Notes: generated by a model not told the origin, from the sequence alone. DNA of 64,000 nucleotides from Mycobacterium europaeum (GCF_002102155.1 NZ_LQOU01000013.1:22013-86012), one strand, 5' to 3'. Counted from the first letter of the stretch, positions 25,322 to 37,434 are shown. Program-made: numbers and translations.

Positions 25322-26335
25322 ATGGCACGAGTCAGGAATCTCGTGGCGGTGCTGCTCTGCGCGGTGGGCGTTCCGGCGTTCACCCGGGCGCGACACCGCC
25401 ACAAGCTTGCCATCGTGATGTTCCACGGGGTCGAAGACCAACCGCTGTCGCCGGCCTGCCGGCACGTGCTCGACGCGGCGCTGTACCGCCGCCAAATCGC
25501 ATATCTCCACAGGCATTTCAATGTCCTGCCGCTCGAGGAGGCTCTGGAGCGGCTCGCCGACGGGACGTTGCCGCCCCGTGCGGTGGCGATCACGTTCGAC
25601 GACGGCACGCGCAACCTCGCCACGCGCGCGGTCCCGGTGCTGCGCGAACTGGGACTTCCCGCGGCGGTGTTCCTGGCGACCGGCGCGATCGGCAGCGGCG
25701 AAACGTTGTGGCCCGACCGGCTCTGGCTGGCGATCGCCCGCACCGCGGCGACCGAGGTCGATCTGACCGCGTTGGGACTGGGCGTGCACTCCCTCGTCGG
25801 CATGGCGCACCGCGCGAAGGCCTATGCCGCCGCGGTGGAGGGGTTGAAAGGCCTGCCCGACGCCGACCGGCTCGGGGCGCTGGACGACGTTCTGGGCGCG
25901 CTGGGGCACCGCGACGACGGCGACGGCGGCCCATTCCGGATGCTGTCCTGGGAAGAGGCGCGCGCGATGGCCGGCGACGGCCTGGTGACGCTGCATCCGC
26001 ACTCGGTGACCCACCCGATCCTCGCCCGCTGCGACGACGACAAGGTGAAGCGCGAGATCGCCGATTCGTGCGCTGCGCTCGAACGCGAGACCGGGCGCCG
26101 GCCAAGGGTTTTCGCGTATCCCAACGGTCGCCCGCGCGACTTCGACGACCGCGCCAGGGACGCGCTGCGCGACCGTGGCATCCGCTGGGCGTTGTCGACC
26201 AGGCCGGGGTTCGCCGACCCCCGCTGCGACCCGCTGGCGTTGCCGCGGCTGGCGGTCTCGAGCGATGCGTCTTTCGGCCACTTCCGGTTGCTGGTCTCCG
26301 GCGGCCTGCCGCGCCGCCCGGGAAGACGCGGCTAG
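25322..26335 (+). CDS. Polysaccharide deacetylase (CE4/NodB)
   Basis: A 337-residue protein with an N-terminal hydrophobic segment (VLLCAVGVPAF) and a NodB-homology domain. Seen motifs are IVMFHGV, AITFDDGT (metal-binding Asp pair), LHPHSVTHP (the two metal His residues) and RVFAYPNGRPRDF. It would remove N- or O-acetyl groups from an exported or nascent glycan, using a divalent metal. It is 13 bases downstream of the BcsB-like gene, the same pairing of export and deacetylation found in other exopolysaccharide systems. Its stop overlaps the convergent PAS gene stop. Confidence 0.87.
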   Translation: MARVRNLVAVLLCAVGVPAFTRARHRHKLAIVMFHGVEDQPLSPACRHVLDAALYRRQIAYLHRHFNVLPLEEALERLADGTLPPRAVAITFDDGTRNLATRAVPVLRELGLPAAVFLATGAIGSGETLWPDRLWLAIARTAATEVDLTALGLGVHSLVGMAHRAKAYAAAVEGLKGLPDADRLGALDDVLGALGHRDDGDGGPFRMLSWEEARAMAGDGLVTLHPHSVTHPILARCDDDKVKREIADSCAALERETGRRPRVFAYPNGRPRDFDDRARDALRDRGIRWALSTRPGFADPRCDPLALPRLAVSSDASFGHFRLLVSGGLPRRPGRRG

Positions 26336-26691
26336 CGGTCTTCCTTCCACAGCTGTTCGGTCAGGTCCTGGAAAGCTGCGAGGACGAACTGGTCGTCGGC
26401 CCGCATCGCCGCCGACTTGCTCATCAGGGCGCGCACCACCGAACCGTCCTTGTGCTGCAGTTCGACAACCATATTGGCCAGCGAATGAACGACGGATAAC
26501 ACATCCGAGTCCGGCGCGTGATGGAAGATCTCATGAAACCGAAGCGACAAGACCTCCTCCGGCTCGTAACCCATCATCTCGGCGAACGCGGCGTTGGAAA
26601 AAAGGATGCGGCCGTCATTCTCGATGGCCAGCACGGGAATCGGGATCCGCTCTAGCACAACCAGTGCCGGCAACTGCTTCAAGGCCGTCAT
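26332..26691 (-). CDS. Single PAS domain protein
   Basis: A 119-residue protein made of one PAS domain: LERIPIPVLAIENDGRILFSN, FAEMMGYEPEEVL, a histidine-bearing helix (FHEIFHHAP) and the terminal strands ELQHKDGSVVRALMSKS and FVLAAFQDLTEQ. There is no attached kinase, GGDEF or HTH domain, so it probably senses a small ligand or redox state and acts on a separate partner. ATG 26691 is chosen; ATG 26748 would add a basic 19-residue leader. It overlaps the convergent deacetylase stop by 4 bases. Confidence 0.8.
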   Translation of the reverse strand: MTALKQLPALVVLERIPIPVLAIENDGRILFSNAAFAEMMGYEPEEVLSLRFHEIFHHAPDSDVLSVVHSLANMVVELQHKDGSVVRALMSKSAAMRADDQFVLAAFQDLTEQLWKEDR

Positions 26692-26843
26692 CGGCGAGTC
26701 CCCGTGTTGCCGATTACGTCGTCGCTCCACCGGCCGATTATGGCGCATAACATAGGCAATACACGAGGCCTTTGCGCAGATGCTGATGCGGCGCTTCGCG
26801 GGCCCTTGCTTTTCCGGCCGCCTCGCCGGCGGGTCCCGGCGGC

Positions 26844-28394
26844 TCATTCCCCTTCGGGAGGCTGGTAACGGGGGAACACCCCGGCCGGTGGCGGCAGCTT
26901 CGTGCCGGGGGCCAGGCGCGCGGCGACGGCGTCGAACGCCCGCCGGTCCCCAGCCTGCCCGAGCAGGTCGAGCAGCTTGCCGGCGGAGTCGGGCATCACC
27001 GGCTGGACGAGCAGAGCGGCGACGCGGACCGCCTCGCAGGTGACATAGAGGACCGTGCGGAACCGCAGCTGGTCGGCCTCGGACTCGCTCTTGCGCAACA
27101 CCCACGGCTGTTGGGCCGAGAAGTATCTGTTCGCCTCGCCGAGCATCAGCCAGATCGCCTCCAACGCCAGATGCATGGCTTGGCCGTCGAAGCTGGCGCG
27201 CACCCGGTCCAGCAATCCGTCGGCCGTCGCCAACAGATCCGCGTCCGCGGCCGTCAGCTCGCCCGGTTCGGGGACGACCCCACCCAGGTTCTTGGCCACC
27301 ATGGACAACGACCGCTGGGCCAGGTTGCCGAGCTCGTTGGCCAGATCGGCGTTGATCCGGGCGATGATCGCGTCTTCGCTGTAGCTGCCGTCCTGACCGA
27401 ACGGCACCTCCCGCAACAGGAAGTAGCGGAGCTGGTCGACGCCGAACGTGTCGATCAGGGCGACCGGGTCGACGATGTTGCCCACCGACTTGCTCATCTT
27501 CTGCCCGCGGTTGAGCAGGAACCCGTGCGCGAACACCCTGCGCGGCAGTTCGATGCCGGCCGACATCAGGAATGCCGGCCAGTACACGGTGTGGAACCGG
27601 ATGATGTCCTTGCCGATCATGTGCAGGTCGGCCGGCCAGTAGCGGCGGAACAGCTCGGATTCGGTGTCGGGATAGCCGACGCCGGTCAGGTAATTGGTGA
27701 GCGCGTCGACCCAGACGTACATGACGTGATCGGGATGCTCGGGCACCTGCACACCCCAGTCGAACGAGGTGCGCGAGATGGACAAGTCGCGCAGCCCGCC
27801 GGAGACGAAGCTGACAACCTCGTTGCGGCGCACCTCGGGCCCGATGAAATCCGGGTTGGCTTCGTAGTGGGCCAGCAGCTTGTCGGCGTATGCCGACAGC
27901 CGGAAGAAGTAGGTCTGCTCTTCGGTCCAGGTCACCGGGGCACCGGTTTCGACGGCGATCCGGGTGCCGTCGACCAGCGCGGTCTCGGATTCGACGAAGA
28001 ACCGTTCGTCGCGCACCGAATACCAGCCCGCGTAGGTGTCGAGGTAGATGTCGCCGGCGGCCCGCATCCGCCGCCAGATCGCCTTGGAGGCCTCAAGGTG
28101 GTCGGGGTCGGTGGTGCGGATGAACCGGTCGAAGGAGATGTTCAGCCTCTCCTGCAGGCGCTGGAACGCGTCGGAGTTGCGCCGGGCCAGCTCGGCGGTG
28201 GGAATGCCCTGCGCCGCCGCCGTCTCGACCATCTTGAGACCGTGCTCGTCGGTCCCGGTCAGGAATCGCACGTCGAACCCGTCGAGGCGCTTGAACCGGG
28301 CGATGGCGTCGGTGGCGATGTATTCGTAGGCATGCCCGACGTGCGGATCACCGTTGGGGTACGTGATCGCCGTGGTGACGTAGTAGGGCCTCAT
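26844..28394 (-). CDS. metG: Methionyl-tRNA synthetase
   Basis: A 516-residue class I aminoacyl-tRNA synthetase that charges tRNA-Met in the cytoplasm. The start [23 protein letters not shown] contains the HIGH-type motif (HVGH, about residue 20) and the KMSKS loop is at about residue 300 ([11 protein letters not shown]). The length fits the short MetG type without a C-terminal dimerisation domain. It is divergent from tatD by 19 bases and matches M. tuberculosis Rv1007c in position. Confidence 0.97.
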   Translation of the reverse strand: MRPYYVTTAITYPNGDPHVGHAYEYIATDAIARFKRLDGFDVRFLTGTDEHGLKMVETAAAQGIPTAELARRNSDAFQRLQERLNISFDRFIRTTDPDHLEASKAIWRRMRAAGDIYLDTYAGWYSVRDERFFVESETALVDGTRIAVETGAPVTWTEEQTYFFRLSAYADKLLAHYEANPDFIGPEVRRNEVVSFVSGGLRDLSISRTSFDWGVQVPEHPDHVMYVWVDALTNYLTGVGYPDTESELFRRYWPADLHMIGKDIIRFHTVYWPAFLMSAGIELPRRVFAHGFLLNRGQKMSKSVGNIVDPVALIDTFGVDQLRYFLLREVPFGQDGSYSEDAIIARINADLANELGNLAQRSLSMVAKNLGGVVPEPGELTAADADLLATADGLLDRVRASFDGQAMHLALEAIWLMLGEANRYFSAQQPWVLRKSESEADQLRFRTVLYVTCEAVRVAALLVQPVMPDSAGKLLDLLGQAGDRRAFDAVAARLAPGTKLPPPAGVFPRYQPPEGE

Positions 28395-28413
28395 CGAGAG
28401 TCCACCCTATTGT

Positions 28414-29268
28414 GTGGCCGTGAGTTCCAACCGGTCTGGTAAACGAGAAGCGCCGCCCCCGCCCGAACCGCTGGCTCCGCTGGTCGACGCCCACACCCAC
28501 CTGGACGCCTGCGGCGCCCGGGACGCCGAGGGTGTGCGCGCCATCGTCGACCGCGCCGCGGCGGTCGGGGTGGGCGCGGTGGTCACCATCGCCGACGACC
28601 TGGATTCGGCGCGCTGGGTGACCCGGGCCGCCGACTGGGACCCGCGGGTGTACGCCGCGGTGGGACTGCATCCCACCCGCGCCGACGCGCTGGACGACGA
28701 CGCACGCACCGAGATCGAGCGGCTCGCGGCGCATCCGCGGGTGGTGGCCGTCGGCGAGACCGGCCTGGACCTGTATTGGCCCGGGCGCCTCGACGGGTGC
28801 GCGCAGCCGGGCACGCAGCGCGACGCCTTCGCCTGGCACATCGACCTGGCCAAGCGGTGCGGAAAACCGCTGATGATCCACAACCGCGAGGCCGACGCCG
28901 AGGTCCTCGACGTGCTGGCGGCCGAGGGCGCCCCCGACGTGGTGATCTTCCACTGCTTCTCGTCGGGCCCCGCGACGGCCCGGCGCTGCGTGGACGCGGG
29001 GTGGTTGCTCAGCCTGTCCGGGACGGCGAGCTTCCGCAACGCGCGCGAGCTGCGGGAAGCCGTTCCGCTGATACCGCTGCAGCAGCTGCTGGTGGAGACC
29101 GATGCGCCGTTCCTGACGCCGCATCCCTACCGCGGGTCGCCCAACGAGCCGTACTGCCTTCCTTATACTGTCCGGGCGGTCGCTGAACTGGTAGGTCGTC
29201 CCGCCGAAGAGCTGGCGCTGGCCTCCACGAACAACGCCCGGCGGGTCTACGGACTGCCTCCCGGTTGA
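28414..29268 (+). CDS. tatD: TatD-family metal-dependent hydrolase
   Basis: A 284-residue TIM-barrel hydrolase with metal ligands in LVDAHTHLD, GETGLDLYW, MIHNREAD, FHCFSSG and VETDAPFLTP. Family members are metal-dependent DNases or D-aminoacyl-tRNA-type hydrolases. GTG 28414 is used; GTG 28420 is equally possible, and the M. tuberculosis homologue Rv1008 starts about 20 residues later at the LVDAHTHLD strand. It is the first gene of the tatD-rpfB-ksgA-ispE group. Confidence 0.93.
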   Translation: MAVSSNRSGKREAPPPPEPLAPLVDAHTHLDACGARDAEGVRAIVDRAAAVGVGAVVTIADDLDSARWVTRAADWDPRVYAAVGLHPTRADALDDDARTEIERLAAHPRVVAVGETGLDLYWPGRLDGCAQPGTQRDAFAWHIDLAKRCGKPLMIHNREADAEVLDVLAAEGAPDVVIFHCFSSGPATARRCVDAGWLLSLSGTASFRNARELREAVPLIPLQQLLVETDAPFLTPHPYRGSPNEPYCLPYTVRAVAELVGRPAEELALASTNNARRVYGLPPG

Positions 29269-29355
29269 CCCGCGGACTGCGCGATTGCGTTCACAAAGTC
29301 GCGCAGGAGTTGCTCAACATTGGCCGGTTCGTTACCGTCTTGTGATCGAAAGGGT

Positions 29356-29377
29356 GGGGCCTGCGGGCCCTAATTTG
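29356..29377 (+). terminator. Hairpin in the rpfB leader, candidate attenuator
   Basis: A GC-rich 6-bp stem (GGGGCC with GGGCCCT, loop of about four bases) is followed by AATTTG, 60 bases before the rpfB start. It could end transcription from tatD or attenuate rpfB. Leader control of rpfB in M. tuberculosis has been described, which gives this some weight; the present site is seen by eye only. Confidence 0.45.
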
Positions 29378-29391
29378 TCGTTTGGTGCTGA

Positions 29392-31460
<2,069 letters not shown>

Positions 31461-31520
31461 CTGCGGCGGCGCTGCGTGTAGTTGCCCGGTCGCAGCGATA
31501 GTCTGCTGCGGTGGGTGACA

Positions 31521-32471
31521 ATGTCTGACGGCAACACCGCCGCCCAGTGGGTGCCCACCGGGTCGGTCACCGTCCGGGTGCCCGGAAAGGTCAACCTGTA
31601 TCTGGCGGTCGGCGACCGCCGCGAGGACGGCTACCACGAGCTGACGACCGTGTTTCAGGCCGTCTCCCTGCTCGACGAGGTGACGGTCCGCAACGCCGAT
31701 GTGCTCTCGCTCGAGGTCGTCGGGGAGGGTGCCGACAAGCTGCCCACCGATGAGCGCAACCTCGCCTGGCAGGCCGCCGAACTCATGGCCGAGCACGTGG
31801 GCCGGGCGCCCGACGTCTCGATCATGATCGACAAATCCATTCCGGTGGCCGGCGGGATGGCCGGCGGCAGCGCCGACGCCGCGGCCGTGCTGGTCGCCAT
31901 GAACTCGCTGTGGGAGCTCAACGTGCCCCGCCGCGACCTGCGGATGCTCGCCGCGCGGCTGGGCAGTGACGTGCCCTTCGCGCTGCACGGTGGCACCGCG
32001 CTGGGGACCGGCCGCGGCGAGGAACTGGCCACCGTGCTGTCCCGCAACACCTTCCACTGGGTGCTGGCGTTCGCCGACGGCGAGCTGCTCACGCCGGCGG
32101 TCTTCAGCGAGCTGGACCGGCTGCGGGAGGCCGGGGATCCGCCGCGGCTTGCCGGGCCCGGGCCGGTGCTGGCGGCCCTGGCCGCGGGCGACCCGCAGCA
32201 GCTGGCGTCCTTGCTGGGCAACGAGATGCAGGCCGCCGCGGTAAGCCTGAATCCGCGGCTGCGCCGCACCCTGCGCGCCGGGGTCGAGGCCGGCGCCCTG
32301 GCGGGCATCGTGTCCGGCTCGGGCCCGACCTGCGCCTTCCTGTGCTCCTCGGCGGCCTCGGCGGTCGACGTCGGCACCGAGGTGTCCGGTGCGGGCGTCT
32401 GCCGCACGGTGCGCGTCGCGAGCGGGCCGGTGGCCGGTGCCCGCGTGGTGCCGGCCCCCACCGAGGTGTGA
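31521..32471 (+). CDS. ispE: 4-diphosphocytidyl-2-C-methyl-D-erythritol kinase
   Basis: A 316-residue GHMP kinase of the MEP isoprenoid pathway; it phosphorylates CDP-methylerythritol with ATP and so feeds decaprenyl phosphate and menaquinone. Seen are [25 protein letters not shown], the ATP loop [15 protein letters not shown] and [13 protein letters not shown] near the end. ATG 31521 adds about ten residues to the M. tuberculosis protein Rv1011, which begins near [13 protein letters not shown]. It follows ksgA by 60 bases. Confidence 0.96.
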   Translation: MSDGNTAAQWVPTGSVTVRVPGKVNLYLAVGDRREDGYHELTTVFQAVSLLDEVTVRNADVLSLEVVGEGADKLPTDERNLAWQAAELMAEHVGRAPDVSIMIDKSIPVAGGMAGGSADAAAVLVAMNSLWELNVPRRDLRMLAARLGSDVPFALHGGTALGTGRGEELATVLSRNTFHWVLAFADGELLTPAVFSELDRLREAGDPPRLAGPGPVLAALAAGDPQQLASLLGNEMQAAAVSLNPRLRRTLRAGVEAGALAGIVSGSGPTCAFLCSSAASAVDVGTEVSGAGVCRTVRVASGPVAGARVVPAPTEV

Positions 32472-32534
32472 AAATTCCCCCAAATCGCGCATTCGTTTGG
32501 GCTGTTCCCTAAGAGGAGCTTAAGATAATGCGCG

Positions 32535-32801
32535 GTGACGGGTAGCGCTGAGCAAGAACACTTATCTTCGTCGTCCGCCGGGGTCCCCGGCGGACGACTG
32601 ATAATTCGGGCTCACCGGCGTTTCCGGGGCCCGATTGGCGCCGATCCGGTGGCCGCATGCCGGGCCGCCTACTCATCGCCGATTCGAGACCTAACTGCAG
32701 CCCGACTGTGTTTGCGTGCCAGCTCCCAAGCGTTACCCAGGGAGCGGAATATCAAATCCCGGGCGTCGTGGCGAGCGCCGGAACCGAGGAGGTTTGTGTG
32801 A
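32535..32801 (+). CDS. Possible small leader ORF upstream of pks16
   Basis: An 88-codon frame opens at GTG 32535, 9 bases after a TAAGAT element at 32521-32526, so it could be a leaderless start. It ends by overlapping the pks16 start as GTGA, the overlap used throughout this window for coupled genes. Against it, the translation has no domain, and a strong hairpin lies inside. It is probably leader sequence, but the position is suggestive. Confidence 0.2.
   Translation: MTGSAEQEHLSSSSAGVPGGRLIIRAHRRFRGPIGADPVAACRAAYSSPIRDLTAARLCLRASSQALPRERNIKSRASWRAPEPRRFV
32570..32598 (+). terminator. Perfect 14-bp hairpin between ispE and pks16
   Basis: Arms at 32570-32583 and 32585-32598 are exact reverse complements around one T. 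The hairpin ends 127 bases after ispE stops and lies 200 bases before pks16. The downstream TGATAATT is only weakly T-rich, so it may be a terminator for ispE, an mRNA-stabilising structure, or an attenuator in the pks16 leader. The rest of 32472-32797 shows a TAAGAT -10 candidate at 32521. Confidence 0.6.
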
Positions 32802-34432
32802 GCAGGTTTACCGAGAAGATGTACCGCAATGCCCGCAACGCGACGACGGGCATGGTCACCGGTGAACCCCACGAGCCGGTCCGCCACACCTGGGGCGAGG
32901 TCCACGAGCGCGCGCGCCGCGTCGCGGGCGGCCTGGCCGCCGCCGGGATCGGGCTGGGCGACGCGGTGGGCGTGCTGGCCGGCTTCCCGGTGGAGATCGC
33001 CCCGACGGCGCAGGGCCTGTGGATGCGCGGCGCCAGCCTGACGATGCTGCACCAGCCCACGCCGCGCACCGACCTGGCCGTGTGGGCCGAGGACACCATG
33101 AACGTCATCGGCATGATCGAGGCCAAGGCCGTCGTCGTCTCCGAGCCCTTCCTGGTGGCCGTCCCCGTGCTGGAGGAGAAGGGCATCAAGGTCCTCACCG
33201 TCGCCGACCTGCTGGCCGCGGATCCGATCGACCCCGTCGAGGTCGGCGAGGACGACCTGGCGCTGATGCAGCTGACCAGCGGCTCCACCGGATCTCCGAA
33301 GGCCGTCCAGATCACCCACCGCAACATCTACTCCAACGCCGAGGCGATGTTCATCGGCGCGCAGTACGACGTCGACAAGGACGTCATGGTCAGCTGGCTG
33401 CCCTGCTTCCACGACATGGGCATGGTCGGCTTCCTGACCATCCCGATGTACTTCGGCGCGGAGCTGGTCAAGGTCACGCCGATGGACTTCCTGCGCGACA
33501 CCCTGCTGTGGGCCAAGCTCATCGACAAGTACAAGGGCACCATGACCGCGGCGCCCAACTTCGCCTACGCGCTGCTCGCCAAGCGGTTGCGCCGCAACGC
33601 CAAGCCGGGCGACTTCGACCTGTCGACCCTGCGGTTCGCGCTGTCCGGCGCCGAGCCGGTCGAACCCGCCGACGTCGAGGACCTGCTCGACGCGGGCAAG
33701 CCGTTCGGCCTGCGTCCGTCGGCGATCCTGCCGGCCTACGGCATGGCCGAGACGACGCTGGCCGTGTCGTTCTCGGAGTGCAACGCCGGCCTGGTCGTCG
33801 ACGAGGTCGACGCCGACCTGCTGGCCGCGCTGCGCCGGGCGGTGCCCGCCACCAAGGGCAACACCCGCCGGCTGGCCACGCTCGGCCCGCTGCTGCAGGA
33901 CCTGGAGGCGCGCATCATCGACGAGAACGGCGACGTGATGCCGCCGCGCGGCGTCGGGGTGATCGAGCTGCGCGGGGAGTCGCTGACGCCCGGCTACCTG
34001 ACCATGGGCGGCTTCCTCCCGGCGCAGGACGAGAACGGCTGGTATGACACCGGCGACCTCGGCTACCTGACCGAGGAGGGCCACATCGTGGTGTGCGGCC
34101 GCGTCAAGGACGTCATCATCATGGCGGGCCGCAACATCTATCCCACCGACATCGAGCGGGCCGCGGGCCGCGTCGAGGGGGTGCGGCCCGGGTGCGCTGT
34201 CGCGGTGCGCCTCGACGCCGGGCACTCCCGGGAGACGTTCGCCGTCGCCGTCGAGTCCAACGCCTGGCAGGACCCGGCCGAGGTGCGCCGGATCGAGCAC
34301 CAGGTCGCCCGCGAGGTGGTGGCCGAGGTCGACATGCGGCCGCGCAACGTCGTGGTGCTCGGGCCGGGCACCATCCCGAAGACACCATCGGGCAAGCTGC
34401 GCCGCTCGCACTCCGCGACCCTGGTCACCTAG
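32798..34432 (+). CDS. pks16: Fatty acyl-AMP ligase-like adenylating enzyme (Pks16)
   Basis: A 544-residue ANL-superfamily enzyme, the same length as M. tuberculosis Rv1013. Despite its name it has no ketosynthase; it is an acyl-AMP ligase that activates fatty acids with ATP. Motifs are [16 protein letters not shown] (P-loop), [21 protein letters not shown] and [12 protein letters not shown], with K in [10 protein letters not shown] as the C-terminal catalytic lysine. GTG 32798 follows GAGGAGG at 5 bases. Acceptor and pathway are not known from sequence. Confidence 0.93.
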   Translation: MSRFTEKMYRNARNATTGMVTGEPHEPVRHTWGEVHERARRVAGGLAAAGIGLGDAVGVLAGFPVEIAPTAQGLWMRGASLTMLHQPTPRTDLAVWAEDTMNVIGMIEAKAVVVSEPFLVAVPVLEEKGIKVLTVADLLAADPIDPVEVGEDDLALMQLTSGSTGSPKAVQITHRNIYSNAEAMFIGAQYDVDKDVMVSWLPCFHDMGMVGFLTIPMYFGAELVKVTPMDFLRDTLLWAKLIDKYKGTMTAAPNFAYALLAKRLRRNAKPGDFDLSTLRFALSGAEPVEPADVEDLLDAGKPFGLRPSAILPAYGMAETTLAVSFSECNAGLVVDEVDADLLAALRRAVPATKGNTRRLATLGPLLQDLEARIIDENGDVMPPRGVGVIELRGESLTPGYLTMGGFLPAQDENGWYDTGDLGYLTEEGHIVVCGRVKDVIIMAGRNIYPTDIERAAGRVEGVRPGCAVAVRLDAGHSRETFAVAVESNAWQDPAEVRRIEHQVAREVVAEVDMRPRNVVVLGPGTIPKTPSGKLRRSHSATLVT

Positions 34433-34465
34433 GCCGCGCCGCATCGATCGCCCCACGGCGGGCGC

Positions 34466-35041
34466 CTACCAGGCGTGCACCTGGTTCTGCGCGGGCTCCA
34501 GCCCCAGCTCGATGAGTAACTCGGTGGCGTCCGCGGCCTGCTCGCAGATGGTGGGAACCTCGCCGCGCTCAGCGGCGGAGAAGTTCTCCAGCACGAACGC
34601 CGCCGGGTCCTTGCGCCCCGGCGGCCGGCCGATGCCGATGCGGACCCGCTGAAACTCCTTGGTGCCCAGCGCCGACGCCACCGACCGCAGCCCGTTGTGG
34701 CCGCCCTCGCCGCCGTCGATCTTGAGCCGAATCCGGCCGAAGTCGAGGTCGAGGTCGTCGTGGACGACGACGATGTCGGCCGGCGGCACCGAATAGAACT
34801 TCGCCAACGGCCCCACCTGCCGGCCGGACTCGTTCATGTAGCAGCGCGGCTTGGCCACCAGTACCGAGTGCCCGGCCAGTCGGCCGCTGACCACGTCGGC
34901 CCCGGACCGCTTGTGCACCTTGAACTTCGAACCCAACCGGTCGGCGAGCAGGTCGGCGACCATGAACCCGAGGTTGTGCCGGGTGCGCGCGTAGTTGTCT
35001 CCGGGGTTGCCCAGGCCGACCACCAGCAACGGCTCGGCCAC
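34466..35041 (-). CDS. pth: Peptidyl-tRNA hydrolase
   Basis: A 191-residue cytoplasmic enzyme that frees tRNA from peptidyl-tRNA dropped by ribosomes. [22 protein letters not shown] contains the conserved Asn and catalytic His22, followed by [15 protein letters not shown] (Asp) and [11 protein letters not shown] 35041 starts 12 bases after rplY ends; both are minus strand and likely co-transcribed. Matches Rv1014c. Confidence 0.97.
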   Translation of the reverse strand: MAEPLLVVGLGNPGDNYARTRHNLGFMVADLLADRLGSKFKVHKRSGADVVSGRLAGHSVLVAKPRCYMNESGRQVGPLAKFYSVPPADIVVVHDDLDLDFGRIRLKIDGGEGGHNGLRSVASALGTKEFQRVRIGIGRPPGRKDPAAFVLENFSAAERGEVPTICEQAADATELLIELGLEPAQNQVHAW

Positions 35042-35053
35042 GTTGCGGTCCGC

Positions 35054-35713
35054 CTACTCGGACTCGCCCGCGGGCGCCTCGGCCTCGCCGGCTTCCGCCT
35101 CCGCCGGGGCGGCTCCGCCCTCGGCGGCGGCGCCCGCGCCCTCTTCCTCGAGGTCCTCGGCGCTCGGCGCGACCACCACGTTGACCACCAGGGTCTCCGG
35201 GTCGGAGATCAGGTTGACGCCGCGCGGCAGCTCGATCTGCCCGGCGGTGAACTGGGTGCCGGGCTCGGCATCCTCCACCGATACGGTCAGCTGCTCGGGG
35301 ATCGACAGCGCCTCGGCCTCGATCTCGATGGTGTTGGTGTCCTGGGTGACCAGGGTGCCGGGCGCGGCGTCGCCCTCGACGACGACGGTGACCTCCACGA
35401 CCACCTTCTCGCCGCGACGCACGACCAGCAGGTCGGCGTGCTGGATGGTGCGGCGGATCGGGTGGATGTCGAGCGCCTTGGTCAGCGCCAGTTGTTCCTT
35501 GCCGTCGATGTCCAGGCTCAGCACCGCGTTCGTGCCCGCGTGGCGCAGCACCGCCGCGAAGTCGTGGCCGGGCAACTCCAGGTGCTGCGGTTGGGCGCCG
35601 TGGCCGTAGAGCACGGCGGGAATCCTGCCTTCGCGGCGGGCGCGGCGGGACGCGCCCTTGCCGGTCTCGGTTCGTACCGTCGCGGTGAGTTGGTTGCCTG
35701 CGGACTTGGCCAT
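35054..35713 (-). CDS. rplY: 50S ribosomal protein L25/general stress protein Ctc
   Basis: A 219-residue long-form L25 that binds 5S rRNA. The N-terminal domain (about 1-95) has [24 protein letters not shown] and [12 protein letters not shown]; the C-terminal beta domain runs to about 190 and ends in an acidic, alanine-rich tail ([18 protein letters not shown]). ATG 35713 is preceded by AGGAG. Matches Rv1015c. Confidence 0.96.
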   Translation of the reverse strand: MAKSAGNQLTATVRTETGKGASRRARREGRIPAVLYGHGAQPQHLELPGHDFAAVLRHAGTNAVLSLDIDGKEQLALTKALDIHPIRRTIQHADLLVVRRGEKVVVEVTVVVEGDAAPGTLVTQDTNTIEIEAEALSIPEQLTVSVEDAEPGTQFTAGQIELPRGVNLISDPETLVVNVVVAPSAEDLEEEGAGAAAEGGAAPAEAEAGEAEAPAGESE

Positions 35714-35852
35714 CGTGTCGCTCCTGTGTGCTCGGTGCCTGAGTGTGGGGGCACGGCCAGGGTCGCGACAGTTCGTCGGTCTCCGTCGATAACGGTGCTG
35801 GCTGGCCAGCCACCCTCGCCGTGACGCCCGGTCAGGTTAGCGCATCCGCACC

Positions 35853-36734
35853 TCAGAGCGGAAATTTGGTGCCGGTGAGCTGCTCGGACAGCTCCCACAG
35901 CGCCGCCGCCATCGCCGGGTCTTGCGCCCGCCGGCTGCGCCGGACCGGTTGGGTGCGGCCGGTCTGCCCGAATCGCGGCCCGACGAACGTGTCACCCGGC
36001 AGGTCCTGCGACGCCGCGTACAGCGTCTGGCGGGCGCCGAAGTCGGCGTCGGTGGCCACCACGCGGGTGACCGCCGACATCATCGCGTCGCCGAGCTTGC
36101 GGCCGGAGGCGCCCTGCAGGTTGGTGTGCGAGTAGCCGGGGTGGGCGGCCAGCGCGCGCAGCGTGGAACCGGCCCCGTCCAGGCGTCGCTGCAGCTCGCT
36201 GGTGAACAGCAGGTTGGCGAGCTTGGACTGGCTGTAGGCCAGCCACGGCGAGTACCGCCGCGTCTTCCAGTTCAGGTCATCGAGGCTGATCCGGCCGGCC
36301 CAGTGCGCCATCGACGACACGGTGACCACGCGATCGGTGAGCTTGGGCAGCAGCAGGTTGGTGAGCGCGAAATGCCCGAGGTGGTTGGTGCCGATCTGGC
36401 TCTCGAAGCCGTCGACGGTCTGCTGGTACGGGGCGGCCATGATGCCGGCGTTGTTGATCAGCACGTCGACGCTGTCGACCCCGTCGGCGAATTCGCGCAC
36501 GGACGACAGGTTTTGCAGGTCGAGCGCGCGGACCTCGACCGGGCCGGTGTGGGAGCCCCTGATCTGCAGCGCGGCCTTCTCGCCCTTGCGGGTGTCGCGG
36601 ACCGCCATGACGAGCGTCGCGCCCCGTCGCGCCAGCTCGCGGGCGGTGACCGCGCCCAGCCCGCTGTTGGCGCCCGTGACGATGACGGTGCGCCCGGCGA
36701 ATGAGGGCAGGTCCGCGGCGGTCCAGTTGGTCAT
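35853..36734 (-). CDS. Short-chain dehydrogenase/reductase
   Basis: A 293-residue SDR with a TGANSGLG cofactor motif at about 20-27, AVRD after beta-2, NNAGIM at about 93-98, VSSMAHW and the catalytic YSQSK at about 166. Preference for NADP is likely from the Arg after beta-2. It resembles mycobacterial retinol-dehydrogenase-like SDRs; the substrate is unknown. It sits between rplY and lpqT, where as I recall M. tuberculosis has no gene, so it may be an insertion here or a loss there. Confidence 0.9.
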   Translation of the reverse strand: MTNWTAADLPSFAGRTVIVTGANSGLGAVTARELARRGATLVMAVRDTRKGEKAALQIRGSHTGPVEVRALDLQNLSSVREFADGVDSVDVLINNAGIMAAPYQQTVDGFESQIGTNHLGHFALTNLLLPKLTDRVVTVSSMAHWAGRISLDDLNWKTRRYSPWLAYSQSKLANLLFTSELQRRLDGAGSTLRALAAHPGYSHTNLQGASGRKLGDAMMSAVTRVVATDADFGARQTLYAASQDLPGDTFVGPRFGQTGRTQPVRRSRRAQDPAMAAALWELSEQLTGTKFPL

Positions 36735-36786
36735 GGTTGTCGAGCCTAATCGGGATCGCTCACCGCCCGGCGAACCGCAAGGGCAT

Positions 36787-37434
36787 TCACTTCGCGGCGA
36801 CGACGAACCCCCGCATGATCGCCTCGATGTCGGACGACTGCGCGACGGCCTGGTTGGCCAGCCCGGTGATGGTGAGCTGCACCAGGTAGCGCTGCTTGGT
36901 GGGCGGCGAACCGGTGGCGATGACGATCCGGTTGAAGCTGTGCAGCCGCGTACCGTCCAGGTCGTAGCTGCCCTGGATCATCGACGAGGGGAAGCCGTAG
37001 TAGGGCGTCGTCGAGGCATCCAGCTGCTTGAAGTCCTCGAACAGCTGGGCGTCGTCGTTGCCGTGCTGGATCACCTGGGCCGGATCGAAATCGCCGTGCA
37101 ACGCGAACACCACCAGCCGCGCGGTCGGGTACTTGCCGCCCTTGGAGATCATCACGGTCTCGGGCGCGATGTGCGGATTGTGCGCCGCCGTCCAGCCCGG
37201 GGGCGTCGGGATCGACACCGTCAGGTCGGGCAGGTTGCCCGGCGCGACCTGCTGTCCGGTCACGCCGATGTTCTGCAGATACTGCGACAGCGGGACGGGC
37301 TTGGCGACCCTCGTCGTGGTGGTCGTGGTCGTCGGGGTTGTCGACCAGATCGATTGGTAGTCAGGCGTTTTCGGCCCGCAAGCCGTCACGGGCAGGGTCA
37401 GCGCGATGGCCGTGGCCGCACACGCGCGTCTCAC
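36787..37434 (-). CDS. lpqT: Lipoprotein LpqT
   Basis: A 215-residue surface lipoprotein. The signal ends in LPVTAC, with Cys at about 19, then a Thr-rich linker and a single beta-rich domain (TVSIPTPPGW, FPSSMIQGSYDLDG, QRYLVQLTITGLAN, SDIEAIMRGFVVAAK) of the LpqN/LpqT family. GTG 37434 overlaps the stop of the arsC-like gene (GTGA) and aligns well with Rv1016c. The function of the family is uncertain; it is exported and envelope-bound. Confidence 0.92.
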   Translation of the reverse strand: MRRACAATAIALTLPVTACGPKTPDYQSIWSTTPTTTTTTTRVAKPVPLSQYLQNIGVTGQQVAPGNLPDLTVSIPTPPGWTAAHNPHIAPETVMISKGGKYPTARLVVFALHGDFDPAQVIQHGNDDAQLFEDFKQLDASTTPYYGFPSSMIQGSYDLDGTRLHSFNRIVIATGSPPTKQRYLVQLTITGLANQAVAQSSDIEAIMRGFVVAAK

